Shown here piece after piece: positions 43,846 through 51,871 of a stretch of DNA of 64,000 nucleotides. The first letter of the stretch is position 1, and every line of letters begins with the position of its first letter. Under the pieces are notes generated by a model. That model saw nothing but the letters and a program-made list of their open reading frames with translations. It did not search any database and was not told where the DNA came from. A program made the translations under genes and the position numbers. Source of the DNA: JBBSNV01 sp964458605 (GTDB lineage: Bacteria; Pseudomonadota; Alphaproteobacteria; Reyranellales; JAQSWP01); assembly GCA_964458605.1 (NCBI GenBank), contig CAYWLS010000006.1:91787-155786 (forward strand), written 5' to 3'.

Positions 43846-44478
43846 ATGTCGGCACGAGCGCTCGAACGCCGGGAATTGATCGCCGACGGCACCGTTCACG
43901 CCGTGGGCGTGACGGTGGGCCTGGTCGGCGCCGCCATGCTGGTGCCGCGGATCGTGGCTGCGCCGGACACGGGCGGGGCCGTCGCTCTGGGCCTGTACAT
44001 GCTGGGTTTGCTGGCCATGCTGGGCTGCTCCGCCGCCTACAATATGTGGCCGCCCAGCCACGTGCGGGAATGGCTGCGCCGTTTCGATCACGCCGCAATC
44101 TTTGCCATGATCGCCGGGACCTATTCGCCGCTGACCTTCGGCCATGTCGCCGGTTCGTGGTCGGTGCGTCTGGGCGCCCTCGTGTGGTGCGTGGCGCTGT
44201 CCGGCGTGGCCATGAAGTTGTTCTATCCACGCCGCTTCGAGCGACTGTCGATCGGCCTCTATCTGGCGCTCGGCTGGCTGGGCGTACTGGCCATCGGACC
44301 GCTGGTTGCCGCCCTGCCGCTGGCGTCGTCGATCCTGCTGCTGATCGGCGGCGTGATCTATTCGACCGGCGTGATCTTCCATCTCTGGCGCGGTTTGCGG
44401 TTCCAGAATGCCATCTGGCACGGATTTGTCCTCGCCGCGGCCGCCTGCCACTACGCAGCGATCTTGCTTGTCGCCTAG
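43846..44478 (+). CDS. Hemolysin III / YqfA family membrane protein (PAQR fold)
   Basis: 210 residues with about seven membrane helices. Characteristic motifs of the HlyIII/PAQR family: GTVHAVGVTVGLVGA near the N-terminus, SAAYNMWPPSHVREWLRRFDHAAIFAMIAGTYSP with Ser, His and Asp of the predicted zinc site, and AIWHGFVLAAAACHYAAI with the C-terminal HxxxH. Despite the name, hemolysis is not generally shown; the fold suggests a zinc-dependent membrane hydrolase. The ATG at 43846 follows GAAGG 5 bases upstream. Confidence 0.93.
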   Translation: MSARALERRELIADGTVHAVGVTVGLVGAAMLVPRIVAAPDTGGAVALGLYMLGLLAMLGCSAAYNMWPPSHVREWLRRFDHAAIFAMIAGTYSPLTFGHVAGSWSVRLGALVWCVALSGVAMKLFYPRRFERLSIGLYLALGWLGVLAIGPLVAALPLASSILLLIGGVIYSTGVIFHLWRGLRFQNAIWHGFVLAAAACHYAAILLVA

Positions 44479-44514
44479 CTCCGGGCTTTTAATGAGGCAG
44501 GGCAGGAGACAAAC

Positions 44515-45399
44515 ATGGTTGCAAACGACTACCAAAGCATCGGCGTCAAGCCGGTCGCACCGGCGCTGGGTGCGGAAATAACCGGCGTCGATCTATCCCG
44601 GGATCTCGACCAAGCGACATTCTCCGAGATCCACCGGGCGCATCTCGAATTCGGCGTCATCGTGTTCCGCGGCCAGAACCTGTCGCCGGAGCGGCAGAAG
44701 ATCTTCAGCGCCCGCTTCGGCAGCCTGATGAGCCACGCCATCGCCCGGTTCCGCCATCCCGAGCATCCCGAGGTGATGGTGATGACCAATCTCAGGGACA
44801 ATGCCAATCGCAGCATCGGCGCCTCGCGCGCCGGCTTCGAATGGCATTCCGACCAATCGTACAAACCCGTGCCGGCGCTGGGCACCTTCCTGTTCGGCAT
44901 CGAGTGCCCGCCGGAAGGGGCCAACACCGAATTCGCCAGCATGTACGCCGCCTATGAGGCACTGCCCGCATCGGAGCAGCGCGAACTGGCGAACAAGCAG
45001 GGCGTGCACGACTATGCCTGGGCCTGGGATCTGTTCTACAAGGACCGCCCGCCGCTGACCGACGCGGAAAAGGCGGCGTTGCCGCCGGTGCGCCATGCGC
45101 TGGTGCGCACCCATGCCGAGACCGGCCGCAAGGCGCTCTATCTCAGCGAAGGCATGACCCGCACCATCGACGGGATGTCGGAAGAGGCGGGCCGCGCCCG
45201 CGTCCAGGCGCTCAACGACTTCGCCACCCAGCCGCGCTTCGTCTACAGCCATCGGTGGCAGGCGGGCGACCTGGTGTTCTGGGACAATCGTTGCCTGCTG
45301 CATCGCGCCACGCCGTCGGATCCGAAATATCGTCGCGTCATGCAGCGCACCATGGTCAAGGACGATGCGGCATTCGCCGCCCAGGCCGCCGTCGCGTAG
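44515..45399 (+). CDS. TauD/TfdA-family 2-oxoglutarate-dependent dioxygenase
   Basis: 294 residues of the TauD type. It begins with VKPVAPALGAEITGVDLSRDL, has the N-terminal iron motif in FEWHSDQSYKPVPAL (His, Asp near 104-106) and the distal motif in GDLVFWDNRCLLHRATPSDP, then RRVMQRTMVK with the oxoglutarate-binding arginine. This is the taurine / alpha-ketoglutarate-dependent sulfonate or 2,4-D dioxygenase group; substrate unknown. GGAGACAAAC precedes the ATG. It is not closely related to the one at 40942-41934. Confidence 0.92.
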   Translation: MVANDYQSIGVKPVAPALGAEITGVDLSRDLDQATFSEIHRAHLEFGVIVFRGQNLSPERQKIFSARFGSLMSHAIARFRHPEHPEVMVMTNLRDNANRSIGASRAGFEWHSDQSYKPVPALGTFLFGIECPPEGANTEFASMYAAYEALPASEQRELANKQGVHDYAWAWDLFYKDRPPLTDAEKAALPPVRHALVRTHAETGRKALYLSEGMTRTIDGMSEEAGRARVQALNDFATQPRFVYSHRWQAGDLVFWDNRCLLHRATPSDPKYRRVMQRTMVKDDAAFAAQAAVA

Positions 45400-45456
45400 G
45401 ATCGTGCGCCTTCCGCCGCGCTGGCTGTCCGCTGCCGTCATTCACGAGGGGGAAAC

Positions 45457-46257
45457 ATGAAGATGATCGCGCGCCGGTCGGCTGGCTGGCTGGCGCTGTT
45501 GCTGCTGCTGGCGCCAGGCCTGGCGCTGGCCCAGAACTCGTTCAAGGACTGCGCCAATTGTCCCGAGATGGTGAGGGTACCGGCCGGCAGTTTCGTCATG
45601 GGCTCCCCCCGCCAGGTCGACCAGGCCGCCGCCGCCGCCGGGGTCAAGACCGCCGGCGACGAGGAGCCGACGCGCAAGATCAGCGTCGCTGCTTTCGCCA
45701 TCGGAAAATACGAGGTCACCCAGGCGCAATGGGTGGCGCTGATGGGCAGTAACCCCAGCAGCGTCAAGGGCGACAGCCTGCCCGTCGATTCCGTGTCGTG
45801 GGACGATGTGCAGGCCTTCATCCAGAAGCTCAACGCCCGCACCGGCAAGCGCTACCGGCTGCCTACCGAAGCGGAGTGGGAATATGCAGCCCGCGCCGGC
45901 AGCCCGGCGCTGTATTTTTTCGGCAACGATCCGGCTCAGCTCGACCGTTACGCCTGGTTCGAATCGAATGCCGGCGGCACCAGCCATCCGGTGGGACAGA
46001 AGCAGCCGAACAAGTTCGGCCTCTACGATGTCTACGGCAATGTCTGGGAGTGGGTGGAAGACTGCTACCGCAAGAGCTACGCCGGCGCGCCGGCCAACGG
46101 CGCCGCAGTGGGAGGAGCCAAGACCTGCGACCGCGTCGATCGCGGCGGCGCCTTCGTCAGCAGCCCGAGCAATCTGCGCTCGGCCAATCGCGACTGGGGC
46201 GCGCCGAACTACCGGCTCAACAATCTCGGCTTCCGGCTGGCGCGCTCGCTACCCTGA
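45457..46257 (+). CDS. Secreted SUMF1/FGE-fold protein
   Basis: 266 residues. A signal peptide (SAGWLALLLLLAPGLALAQ) is followed by a formylglycine-generating-enzyme-like domain: MVRVPAGSFVMGSP, IGKYEVTQAQWVALMG, LPVDSVSWDDVQAFIQKLNA, YRLPTEAEWEYAARAG, LYDVYGNVWEWVEDCY, RGGAFVSSPSNLRSANRDWG and LGFRLARS. The catalytic cysteine pair of true FGE (just after RGGSW) is missing, so it is unlikely to make formylglycine; this fold is widely reused for binding. It sits alone between a dioxygenase and a convergent cyclase gene. Confidence 0.9.
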   Translation: MKMIARRSAGWLALLLLLAPGLALAQNSFKDCANCPEMVRVPAGSFVMGSPRQVDQAAAAAGVKTAGDEEPTRKISVAAFAIGKYEVTQAQWVALMGSNPSSVKGDSLPVDSVSWDDVQAFIQKLNARTGKRYRLPTEAEWEYAARAGSPALYFFGNDPAQLDRYAWFESNAGGTSHPVGQKQPNKFGLYDVYGNVWEWVEDCYRKSYAGAPANGAAVGGAKTCDRVDRGGAFVSSPSNLRSANRDWGAPNYRLNNLGFRLARSLP

Positions 46258-46329
46258 CGCTGCCGCTCGCTGGACCGAATCAGGTTCGACGCGATCGCTT
46301 GCGACGCCGTCGAAAGATGCGAATCCGCC

Positions 46330-47598
46330 CTAGGCAGCCGGCTTGCCGGCGATCTTGCTGTGGGCGTCGAGCAGCCACGTGGCCATCTGGCCTTTGCCCT
46401 TGACGTCGATGGTGCTGCGCCGCGCGAAGTCGTAGCGCTCGGCCAACCGGGCATGCACCGCATCGGTGATCTGGATGGTGTCCGGCAGGCCGTGCGACTC
46501 CATGCGGCTGGCGGTGTTCACCGTGTCGCCCCACAAATCGTAGAGGAAGCGGCGGGCGCCGATCACGCCGGCCACCACCGGGCCGACATGGATGCCGATG
46601 CGGACCTGCGGTGGAATGCCGTCGGGACCGGGGATGGCTGCCGCGGCCGCCATCATGTCCACGGCCAGCGACAGCATGTTGTCGAGATGGCCGGACTGCT
46701 GGGCATTGAATCCGCCCGCCACCATATAGGCATCGCCGATGGTCTTGATTTTCTCCAGCCCATGCCGGTCGACCAGTTCGTCGAAGGCGGCGAAGATGCG
46801 GTCGAGCCACGCCAGCACCTGGATCGGCGGGAACCGGGCGGCGATCGGGGTGAAGTTGCAGATGTCGAGGAACAGCACGCTGACGTCGTCGTAGAGGTCG
46901 GCGACGGTCTCGCCGCGCTGCAGCCGGTCCGCCACCTCGCGCGGCAGGATGCTGGTCAGCAACTCGCGATAGCGCAGCCGCTCGGCGTCCAGTTCCAGGG
47001 TGTTGAGGAAGGCGGCGCGACGGTAGTACTTGGCCTGGTACATGGCGAAGATGCAGATGCAGTTCATGCTGATGAAGATCAGCAGCAGCAGCGCCAGCTC
47101 GGCGGACCATGGCCGTGCCGCCACCACGATCCCGCAATAGAGCAGCGATCCCACCACGCCGTAGATGCAGGCCACCATGAACGGGACGGGCCATACGAGA
47201 TAGAGAAAGCCCAGCGTGATGACGCCGTTTGCGGCGAACACGTAGGGGGTATCGTAGGCGCCGTTGATGCCGGCGAAGAACGCCACATGCATCAGGAATT
47301 CGACGCAGCCGATATGCGCGGCATAGCGTTGCGTGGCGGGGATGAATGTGGTGCTGAGGCCCGCCAGCAGCACGATGTTGACGATGACCAGCCGGATGAC
47401 CAGCAGCTTGGTCTCGAAGCCGCCCAGCGCCAGGTAGTCGCACAGGAAATAGCCCGAGCTCAGCACGATGCCCAGCAGGTAGGTCACGCGCATGATGCGC
47501 AGATCGCGCTGGAAGCGAGACTGGCGATAGAGCAGCTCGGCGGAGCGCGGCGCGAAGGTCAGCGTGGTCGGATTGAGCGAGACGGCGGTATCGGGCAA
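46330..47598 (-). CDS. Membrane-bound class III adenylate/guanylate cyclase
   Basis: About 422 residues. The N-terminal half has about six membrane helices (YLLGIVLSSGYFLCDYLAL to MNCICIFAMYQ), then a coiled linker (LNTLELDAERLRYRELLTSILP) and the cyclase domain: VSVLFLDICNFTPIAAR with the metal aspartate, KIKTIGDAYMVAGGFN, VRIGIHVGPVVAGVIGARRF and YDLWGDTVNTASRMESHG. Metal-binding and transition-state residues are present. It makes cAMP or cGMP. The start is uncertain: TTG at 47598 has GGGAG 5 bases upstream; the frame is open further up, and the first ATG is too far downstream. Confidence 0.88.
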   Translation of the reverse strand: MPDTAVSLNPTTLTFAPRSAELLYRQSRFQRDLRIMRVTYLLGIVLSSGYFLCDYLALGGFETKLLVIRLVIVNIVLLAGLSTTFIPATQRYAAHIGCVEFLMHVAFFAGINGAYDTPYVFAANGVITLGFLYLVWPVPFMVACIYGVVGSLLYCGIVVAARPWSAELALLLLIFISMNCICIFAMYQAKYYRRAAFLNTLELDAERLRYRELLTSILPREVADRLQRGETVADLYDDVSVLFLDICNFTPIAARFPPIQVLAWLDRIFAAFDELVDRHGLEKIKTIGDAYMVAGGFNAQQSGHLDNMLSLAVDMMAAAAAIPGPDGIPPQVRIGIHVGPVVAGVIGARRFLYDLWGDTVNTASRMESHGLPDTIQITDAVHARLAERYDFARRSTIDVKGKGQMATWLLDAHSKIAGKPAA

Positions 47599-47772
47599 AG
47601 GCGACTCCCGGCGGCGATGGCCCGCAAGACGGCCTCGCACCGGCGTGCAGCTTCGACTGCGCGTCGACGTCGTCCGATCCCTGCAATGACCCCGGGTCTC
47701 ACATTGCCATCGGCTCGGCGGTTGCGACAAGCGCGATGACCGATCCTCGGGCGGCCCGCCCCTTCCATGTTG

Positions 47773-47803
47773 TTGCGTCGATGTATCTGCCCCATGCTAT
47801 AAG
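47773..47803 (+). promoter_or_regulatory. Promoter candidate for the GST / CoA-transferase unit
   Basis: TGCTATAAG is an extended -10 element (TATAAG at 47798-47803), with TTGCGT at 47773-47778 as a -35 candidate at 19-base spacing. It lies 43 bases ahead of the ATG of the glutathione transferase gene, in the gap from the divergent cyclase gene. Confidence 0.45.
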
Positions 47804-47846
47804 CCGTTTCCGGAAGTTGCCAATCAAGATGGATCGAGGGGATTCC

Positions 47847-48476
47847 ATGATCAAGGTGCACCATCTCAACAATTCCCGGTCCCAGCGCATCTTGTGGCTG
47901 CTCGAGGAATTGGGCGTCGACTACGAGGTCGTGCCCTACCAACGCGACGCCACCACGCGGCTGGCGCCGCCGGAATTGAAGAAGGTGCATCCGCTGGGCA
48001 AATCGCCGGTCGTTACCGACGGCGAACTCACCGTGGCCGAGTCCGGCGCGATCGTCGACTATCTGATCCGCAAATACGGCAAGGGCCGCTTCATGCCCGC
48101 GGAGAACAACGCCGACTTCGTCACGTACACCCAGTGGCTGCATTTCGCCGAGGGTTCGGCCATGCTGCCGCTGCTGTTGCTGCTCTATGTCGGCCGGCTG
48201 GGCGAGGCGGGGGCACCGCTGCACCCGCGCATCATGAGCGAGATCGACAATCACCTCGGTTACATGAATGCCGCGCTGGGCGACAAGCCGTTCTTCATGG
48301 GCCAGGACCTGACCGGCGCCGACATCCAGCTCAGCTTCGTGGTCGAAGCGGCCGGCGCACGCGGCGATTTCCTGGCGCGTTATCCCAACCTGAAGCGCTA
48401 CGCCCAGTCCATCCAGGCGCGGCCCGCATACCGACGGGCGATCGAGCGCGGCGGTCCCTATCAACTCGGGCGCTGA
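47847..48476 (+). CDS. Glutathione S-transferase family protein
   Basis: 209 residues. The thioredoxin-like domain (IKVHHLNNSRSQRILWLLEELG, HPLGKSPVVTDGELTVAES with the cis-proline, AIVDYLIRKYGKG) and the helical domain (LTGADIQLSFVVEAAGARGDF) are of the beta/zeta-like bacterial GST type. Ser9/Ser11 may serve the catalytic role. GAGGGG 5 bases upstream fixes the start at 47847, although the frame is open earlier. It is the first gene of a likely pair with the CoA-hydrolase gene 7 bases later. Confidence 0.9.
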   Translation: MIKVHHLNNSRSQRILWLLEELGVDYEVVPYQRDATTRLAPPELKKVHPLGKSPVVTDGELTVAESGAIVDYLIRKYGKGRFMPAENNADFVTYTQWLHFAEGSAMLPLLLLLYVGRLGEAGAPLHPRIMSEIDNHLGYMNAALGDKPFFMGQDLTGADIQLSFVVEAAGARGDFLARYPNLKRYAQSIQARPAYRRAIERGGPYQLGR

Positions 48477-48483
48477 ACGGCAG

Positions 48484-50370
48484 ATGACGCGATTCCACAG
48501 CGAGGTCGAGGCCTGCGTCGACGCCATCCTGGCGCAGGTCGGCAAGGATATCGTGCTGGGCCTGCCGCTCGGCCTGGGCAAGGCCAATCACATCGCCAAC
48601 GCGCTTTACGCGCGGGCCGCAGCGGATCGCAGCATCCGCCTGAAGATTTTCGCCGCACTGACCCTGGAAAAGCAGCAGGGTGGGCCGGCGCTGCTGCAGC
48701 GTTTCGTCAACCCGATCGTGGCGCGGCTGTTCGGCAGCTATCCCGACCTGGCCTATGCCGCGGCTCAGCGCAAGGGCGCGATGCCGCCCAACATCACGGT
48801 CAACGAATTCTACATGATGCCCGGGCGCTGGCTGGGCAATCCGGGCGCGCAGCGCAACTATATCAGCGTCAACTACGCCTCGGCGCCGCGCCTGCTGCTC
48901 GAACTGGGCGTCAACGTCATCGCCCAGCTCGTCACGCGCCGGCAGCGGGATGGCCGGGACGAAATCAGCCTGAGCTGCAATCCGGACATCACCTGCGAGC
49001 TGTTGCCCGAGGTGGAGCGCCGGCGCGGCACCGAACGGCCGATCGTGCTGGCCGCGCAAGTCAACCGGCAATTGCCTTTCATGGCCGGCGATGCCGCACA
49101 GCCGATCGCGGTCTTCGATCACGTGCTGGACGCGCCGGCCTACGAATTCGACCTGTTTGCCCCGCCGCAGGAGGCGGTGAGCCTGGCCCATCATGCCGCG
49201 GCCCTGCATATCAGCGCCCTGGTGGACGACGGCGGCTCGCTGCAAATCGGCATCGGCTCGCTCGGCGACGCGGTGGCGTGGGCGCTGATCCTGCGCCATC
49301 GCCAGAACGCGCAATATCGCCAGGCCATGGCCGCCCTGACCGGCCGCGACCTGCAGGCTGGCGTCTTCGAGCAGGGCCTGTACGGCGTCACCGAGATGTT
49401 CGTCGACGCTTTCCTCGAGCTCTACGAGGCGGGCGTGTTGAAGCGGCGGGCCGGCGATGGGGCGCTGCTGCACGGCGCCTTCTTCCTCGGGCCCAGAAGC
49501 TTCTATCGCCGCTTGCGCGACATGACGGAGCAGGATCGCGCATCGTTCAAGATGACGCGCATTTCCTTCACCAACGAGATTTTCGGCGCCGAGGAGCAGC
49601 GCAAGCGCGCCGATCGCGTCAAGAGCCGCTTCGTCAACAGCGGCATGATGGCGACCTTGCTGGGCGAGGTGATCTCCGATACGCGCGAAGACGGCCAGGT
49701 GGTGAGCGGCGTGGGCGGACAATACAACTTCGTGGCTCAAGCCCAGGCCATGGCCGACGCGCGTTCGATCCTGGCGATCAACGCGGTGCGCACGGCCAAA
49801 GGCAAGACCGTTTCGAACATTCGCTGGTCTTACGGCATCTCCACCATTCCGCGGCATTTGCGCGACATGGTGGCGACCGAATACGGGGTGGCCGACCTGC
49901 GTGGCAAGACCGATCGCGACTGCATCGCGGCCATGCTCGACATCGCCGATTCGCGATTTCAGGAAGAATTGCTGCAACAGGCCAAGGCCAACGGCAAGAT
50001 CGAGCCCGACTACCGCATTGCCGATGCGTTCCGTCGCAACCTGCCCGAAGTCCTGGCCGAACGTCTCCGCCCGGCAAGGCTGGCGGGGCTGCTGCCGGAC
50101 TATCCGTTCGGCAGCGATCTCGACGAAACCGAACGGCAGGCGGCGGGCGGGCTGATGCGTCTACAGGCGCTCGCCGATCGCAAGCCCATGCTGGCGGTGG
50201 CGATTCTGCGGTCGCTGGGCATGGGGCCACCCGACCCATCCGAACTGAAGGCGCTGGCAAGGCTGTCGCTGGACAAGCCGCAGCGGCTGGGCGACAGGCT
50301 CATGGCACGGCTGTTCCGCTTTGCGTTGGCGCAGCCTGACCAATGGGGTCTCAGGCCTCGACCGGAATAG
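48484..50370 (+). CDS. Acetyl-CoA hydrolase/transferase family protein
   Basis: 628 residues of the acetyl-CoA hydrolase / 4-hydroxybutyrate CoA-transferase family. The N-terminal domain has IVLGLPLGLGKANHIANALYA. The C-terminal domain has LQIGIGSLGDAVAWAL, GVYEMF-like GVTEMFVDAFLELYEAG, HGAFFLGP, SFTNEIFGA and GVGGQYNFVAQAQAM, and YGISTIPRHLRD with VATEYGVADLRGKTD, all characteristic. It is longer than the 430-residue relatives and resembles the YdiF/long group in size but not order. The likely substrate is a short acyl-CoA. It follows the GST gene by 7 bases. Confidence 0.88.
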   Translation: MTRFHSEVEACVDAILAQVGKDIVLGLPLGLGKANHIANALYARAAADRSIRLKIFAALTLEKQQGGPALLQRFVNPIVARLFGSYPDLAYAAAQRKGAMPPNITVNEFYMMPGRWLGNPGAQRNYISVNYASAPRLLLELGVNVIAQLVTRRQRDGRDEISLSCNPDITCELLPEVERRRGTERPIVLAAQVNRQLPFMAGDAAQPIAVFDHVLDAPAYEFDLFAPPQEAVSLAHHAAALHISALVDDGGSLQIGIGSLGDAVAWALILRHRQNAQYRQAMAALTGRDLQAGVFEQGLYGVTEMFVDAFLELYEAGVLKRRAGDGALLHGAFFLGPRSFYRRLRDMTEQDRASFKMTRISFTNEIFGAEEQRKRADRVKSRFVNSGMMATLLGEVISDTREDGQVVSGVGGQYNFVAQAQAMADARSILAINAVRTAKGKTVSNIRWSYGISTIPRHLRDMVATEYGVADLRGKTDRDCIAAMLDIADSRFQEELLQQAKANGKIEPDYRIADAFRRNLPEVLAERLRPARLAGLLPDYPFGSDLDETERQAAGGLMRLQALADRKPMLAVAILRSLGMGPPDPSELKALARLSLDKPQRLGDRLMARLFRFALAQPDQWGLRPRPE

Positions 50371-50461
50371 GGCGGGAAAAGCAGCGGGCCGGACGTCGCC
50401 CCGAGGCGACATGCCGGCCCGCAGATCCGGCCAACACGAGCAGGCCGGATTTCGATTGCCC

Positions 50462-50620
50462 TTAGCGGCGATCGTGGTCGTGATCGTGGTCGTGATGATC
50501 GCGATCGTTCCAATAGCGATGATGATAGTCGTCGTAGCGCACGGCACAGGCGCTCAAGCCGGCGGCGGTCACGCCCAGCAAGGCAACTGCCAGCAACGCG
50601 CGGCGGATGATTCCAGTCAT
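50462..50620 (-). CDS. Small lipoprotein with a His/Asp-rich tail
   Basis: 52 residues. A signal sequence (MTGIIRRALLAVALLGVTAA) ends in a lipobox GLSAC, so the mature part is only about 24 residues. That part is rich in histidine and aspartate (RYDDYHHRYWNDRDHHDHDH), a pattern that could bind metal ions. GGAGAAGGCC gives a good ribosome-binding site. It stands alone between the CoA-hydrolase gene and the quinone oxidoreductase gene, on the opposite strand from both. Confidence 0.72.
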   Translation of the reverse strand: MTGIIRRALLAVALLGVTAAGLSACAVRYDDYHHRYWNDRDHHDHDHDHDRR

Positions 50621-50731
50621 GGCCTTCTCCTTCTCTTGCGCCACAAAACCCTGCGCGGCGCTTGGTAGTATTTCGCGCGGAGACGACGATTTATCCCTGC
50701 GGCGACCGGCGGCATTGCAGATTTCTTGGTT

Positions 50732-50768
50732 TCGCCATATTGCCGCCAGCCGCCGGGCCGAATATGGC
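50732..50768. repeat. 9-bp inverted repeat upstream of the quinone oxidoreductase gene
   Basis: CGCCATATT (50732-50740) and AATATGGCG (50760-50768) are perfect inverted copies around a 19-base GC-rich spacer. The pair lies about 110 bases upstream of the start at 50880, in the otherwise unannotated 259 bases between the small lipoprotein and the oxidoreductase. It may be an operator. No other feature is seen in this gap. Confidence 0.5.
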
Positions 50769-50879
50769 GCGACCGTCGCAATTGCGCGTCGACTGTGCAG
50801 TGCGAAATCGCCAAGCCAAGGTTATGGAACTGCAAGGCGCTCTGTCCGATGATGCCCGCTTTGAACGATCGGGAGTGTC

Positions 50880-51857
50880 ATGCGGGCGATCTTGTGCGAG
50901 CGGTTGGGCGATCCTTCGGGCTTGAAGCTGGTCGATCTGCCCCAACCCGTGCCCAAGCCGGGCGAGGTGCTGGTGCGGGTCAGGGCGGCGGCGCTCAATT
51001 TCCCCGATATGCTGACGGTGGCCGGCAGCTACCAGCACAAGCCGTCGCTGCCCTTCGTACCGGGCATGGAGGCGGCCGGCGAGGTGGCGGCGCTGGGCGA
51101 GGGCGTGATCGGGCTGAAGGCCGGTCAGCGCATCATGTTCGGCGCCAAGACCGGCTGCTTCGCCGAGTTCGCCGCGGCCCGCGCGGCCGATGCCATTGGC
51201 CTGCCCGACGAATGGTCGTTCGAGGAGGGCGCTTCCTGGCAGGTCGGCGCCAAGACGGCGTATCACGCGCTGGTGCATCGCGGCCGGCTGCAGCCGCGCG
51301 AGGTGCTGCTGGTGCATGGCGCTGCCGGCGGCATGGGGCTGGCGGCGGTGCAATTCGGCAAGTCGCTGGGCGCGCGGGTGATCGCCACCGGCAGCGACAA
51401 CGACCGGCTGGCGGAGGTGCGGCGGCTGGGCGCCGATCTGGTGATCAACTACAAGGAAAGCGATTTCGTTCCGGCCGTCAAAAGCATGACCGACGGGCGC
51501 GGCGCCGACGTGGTGTTCGATCCGGTGGGCGGCGAGGTGCTGCAACGCTCGCTGCGCTGTACCGCGTTCGGCGGCCGGTTGCTGGTGATCGGCTTCACCT
51601 CCGGCGGGCCGACCGAGGTGAAGAGTAACCACGTCCTGATCAAGGGACTTTCCGTGCTTGGCGTGCGCGCGGGGGAAGCCTCGCGCCGCGACCCCAGGAT
51701 CGCCGCCGAATATGCCCGCGAACTGCCCAGGCTGGCTGCGGCCGGCATCATGCGGCCGCACATCTCGCATCGTTTTGCGCTCGACCAGGTGCAGCAGGCC
51801 ATGGCCGCGCTCGCCGAGCGCAAGGTGGTGGGCAAGGTGGTGCTGCAGATCGGCTGA
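50880..51857 (+). CDS. Zinc-type MDR quinone oxidoreductase (QOR-like)
   Basis: 325 residues. A medium-chain dehydrogenase/reductase of the NADPH:quinone oxidoreductase group: GroES-like N-terminal domain (VLVRVRAAALNFPDMLTVAG, PFVPGMEAAGEV) and a Rossmann domain (VLLVHGAAGGMGLAAVQFGK, TGSDNDRLAEVRRLGADLVI). The usual zinc-binding cysteines are absent, as in QOR enzymes. Likely substrate: quinones or enones. It is preceded by about 260 bases without another gene and converges on the GH15 gene. Confidence 0.9.
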   Translation: MRAILCERLGDPSGLKLVDLPQPVPKPGEVLVRVRAAALNFPDMLTVAGSYQHKPSLPFVPGMEAAGEVAALGEGVIGLKAGQRIMFGAKTGCFAEFAAARAADAIGLPDEWSFEEGASWQVGAKTAYHALVHRGRLQPREVLLVHGAAGGMGLAAVQFGKSLGARVIATGSDNDRLAEVRRLGADLVINYKESDFVPAVKSMTDGRGADVVFDPVGGEVLQRSLRCTAFGGRLLVIGFTSGGPTEVKSNHVLIKGLSVLGVRAGEASRRDPRIAAEYARELPRLAAAGIMRPHISHRFALDQVQQAMAALAERKVVGKVVLQIG

Positions 51858-51871
51858 CCGGCCGCCATGCG

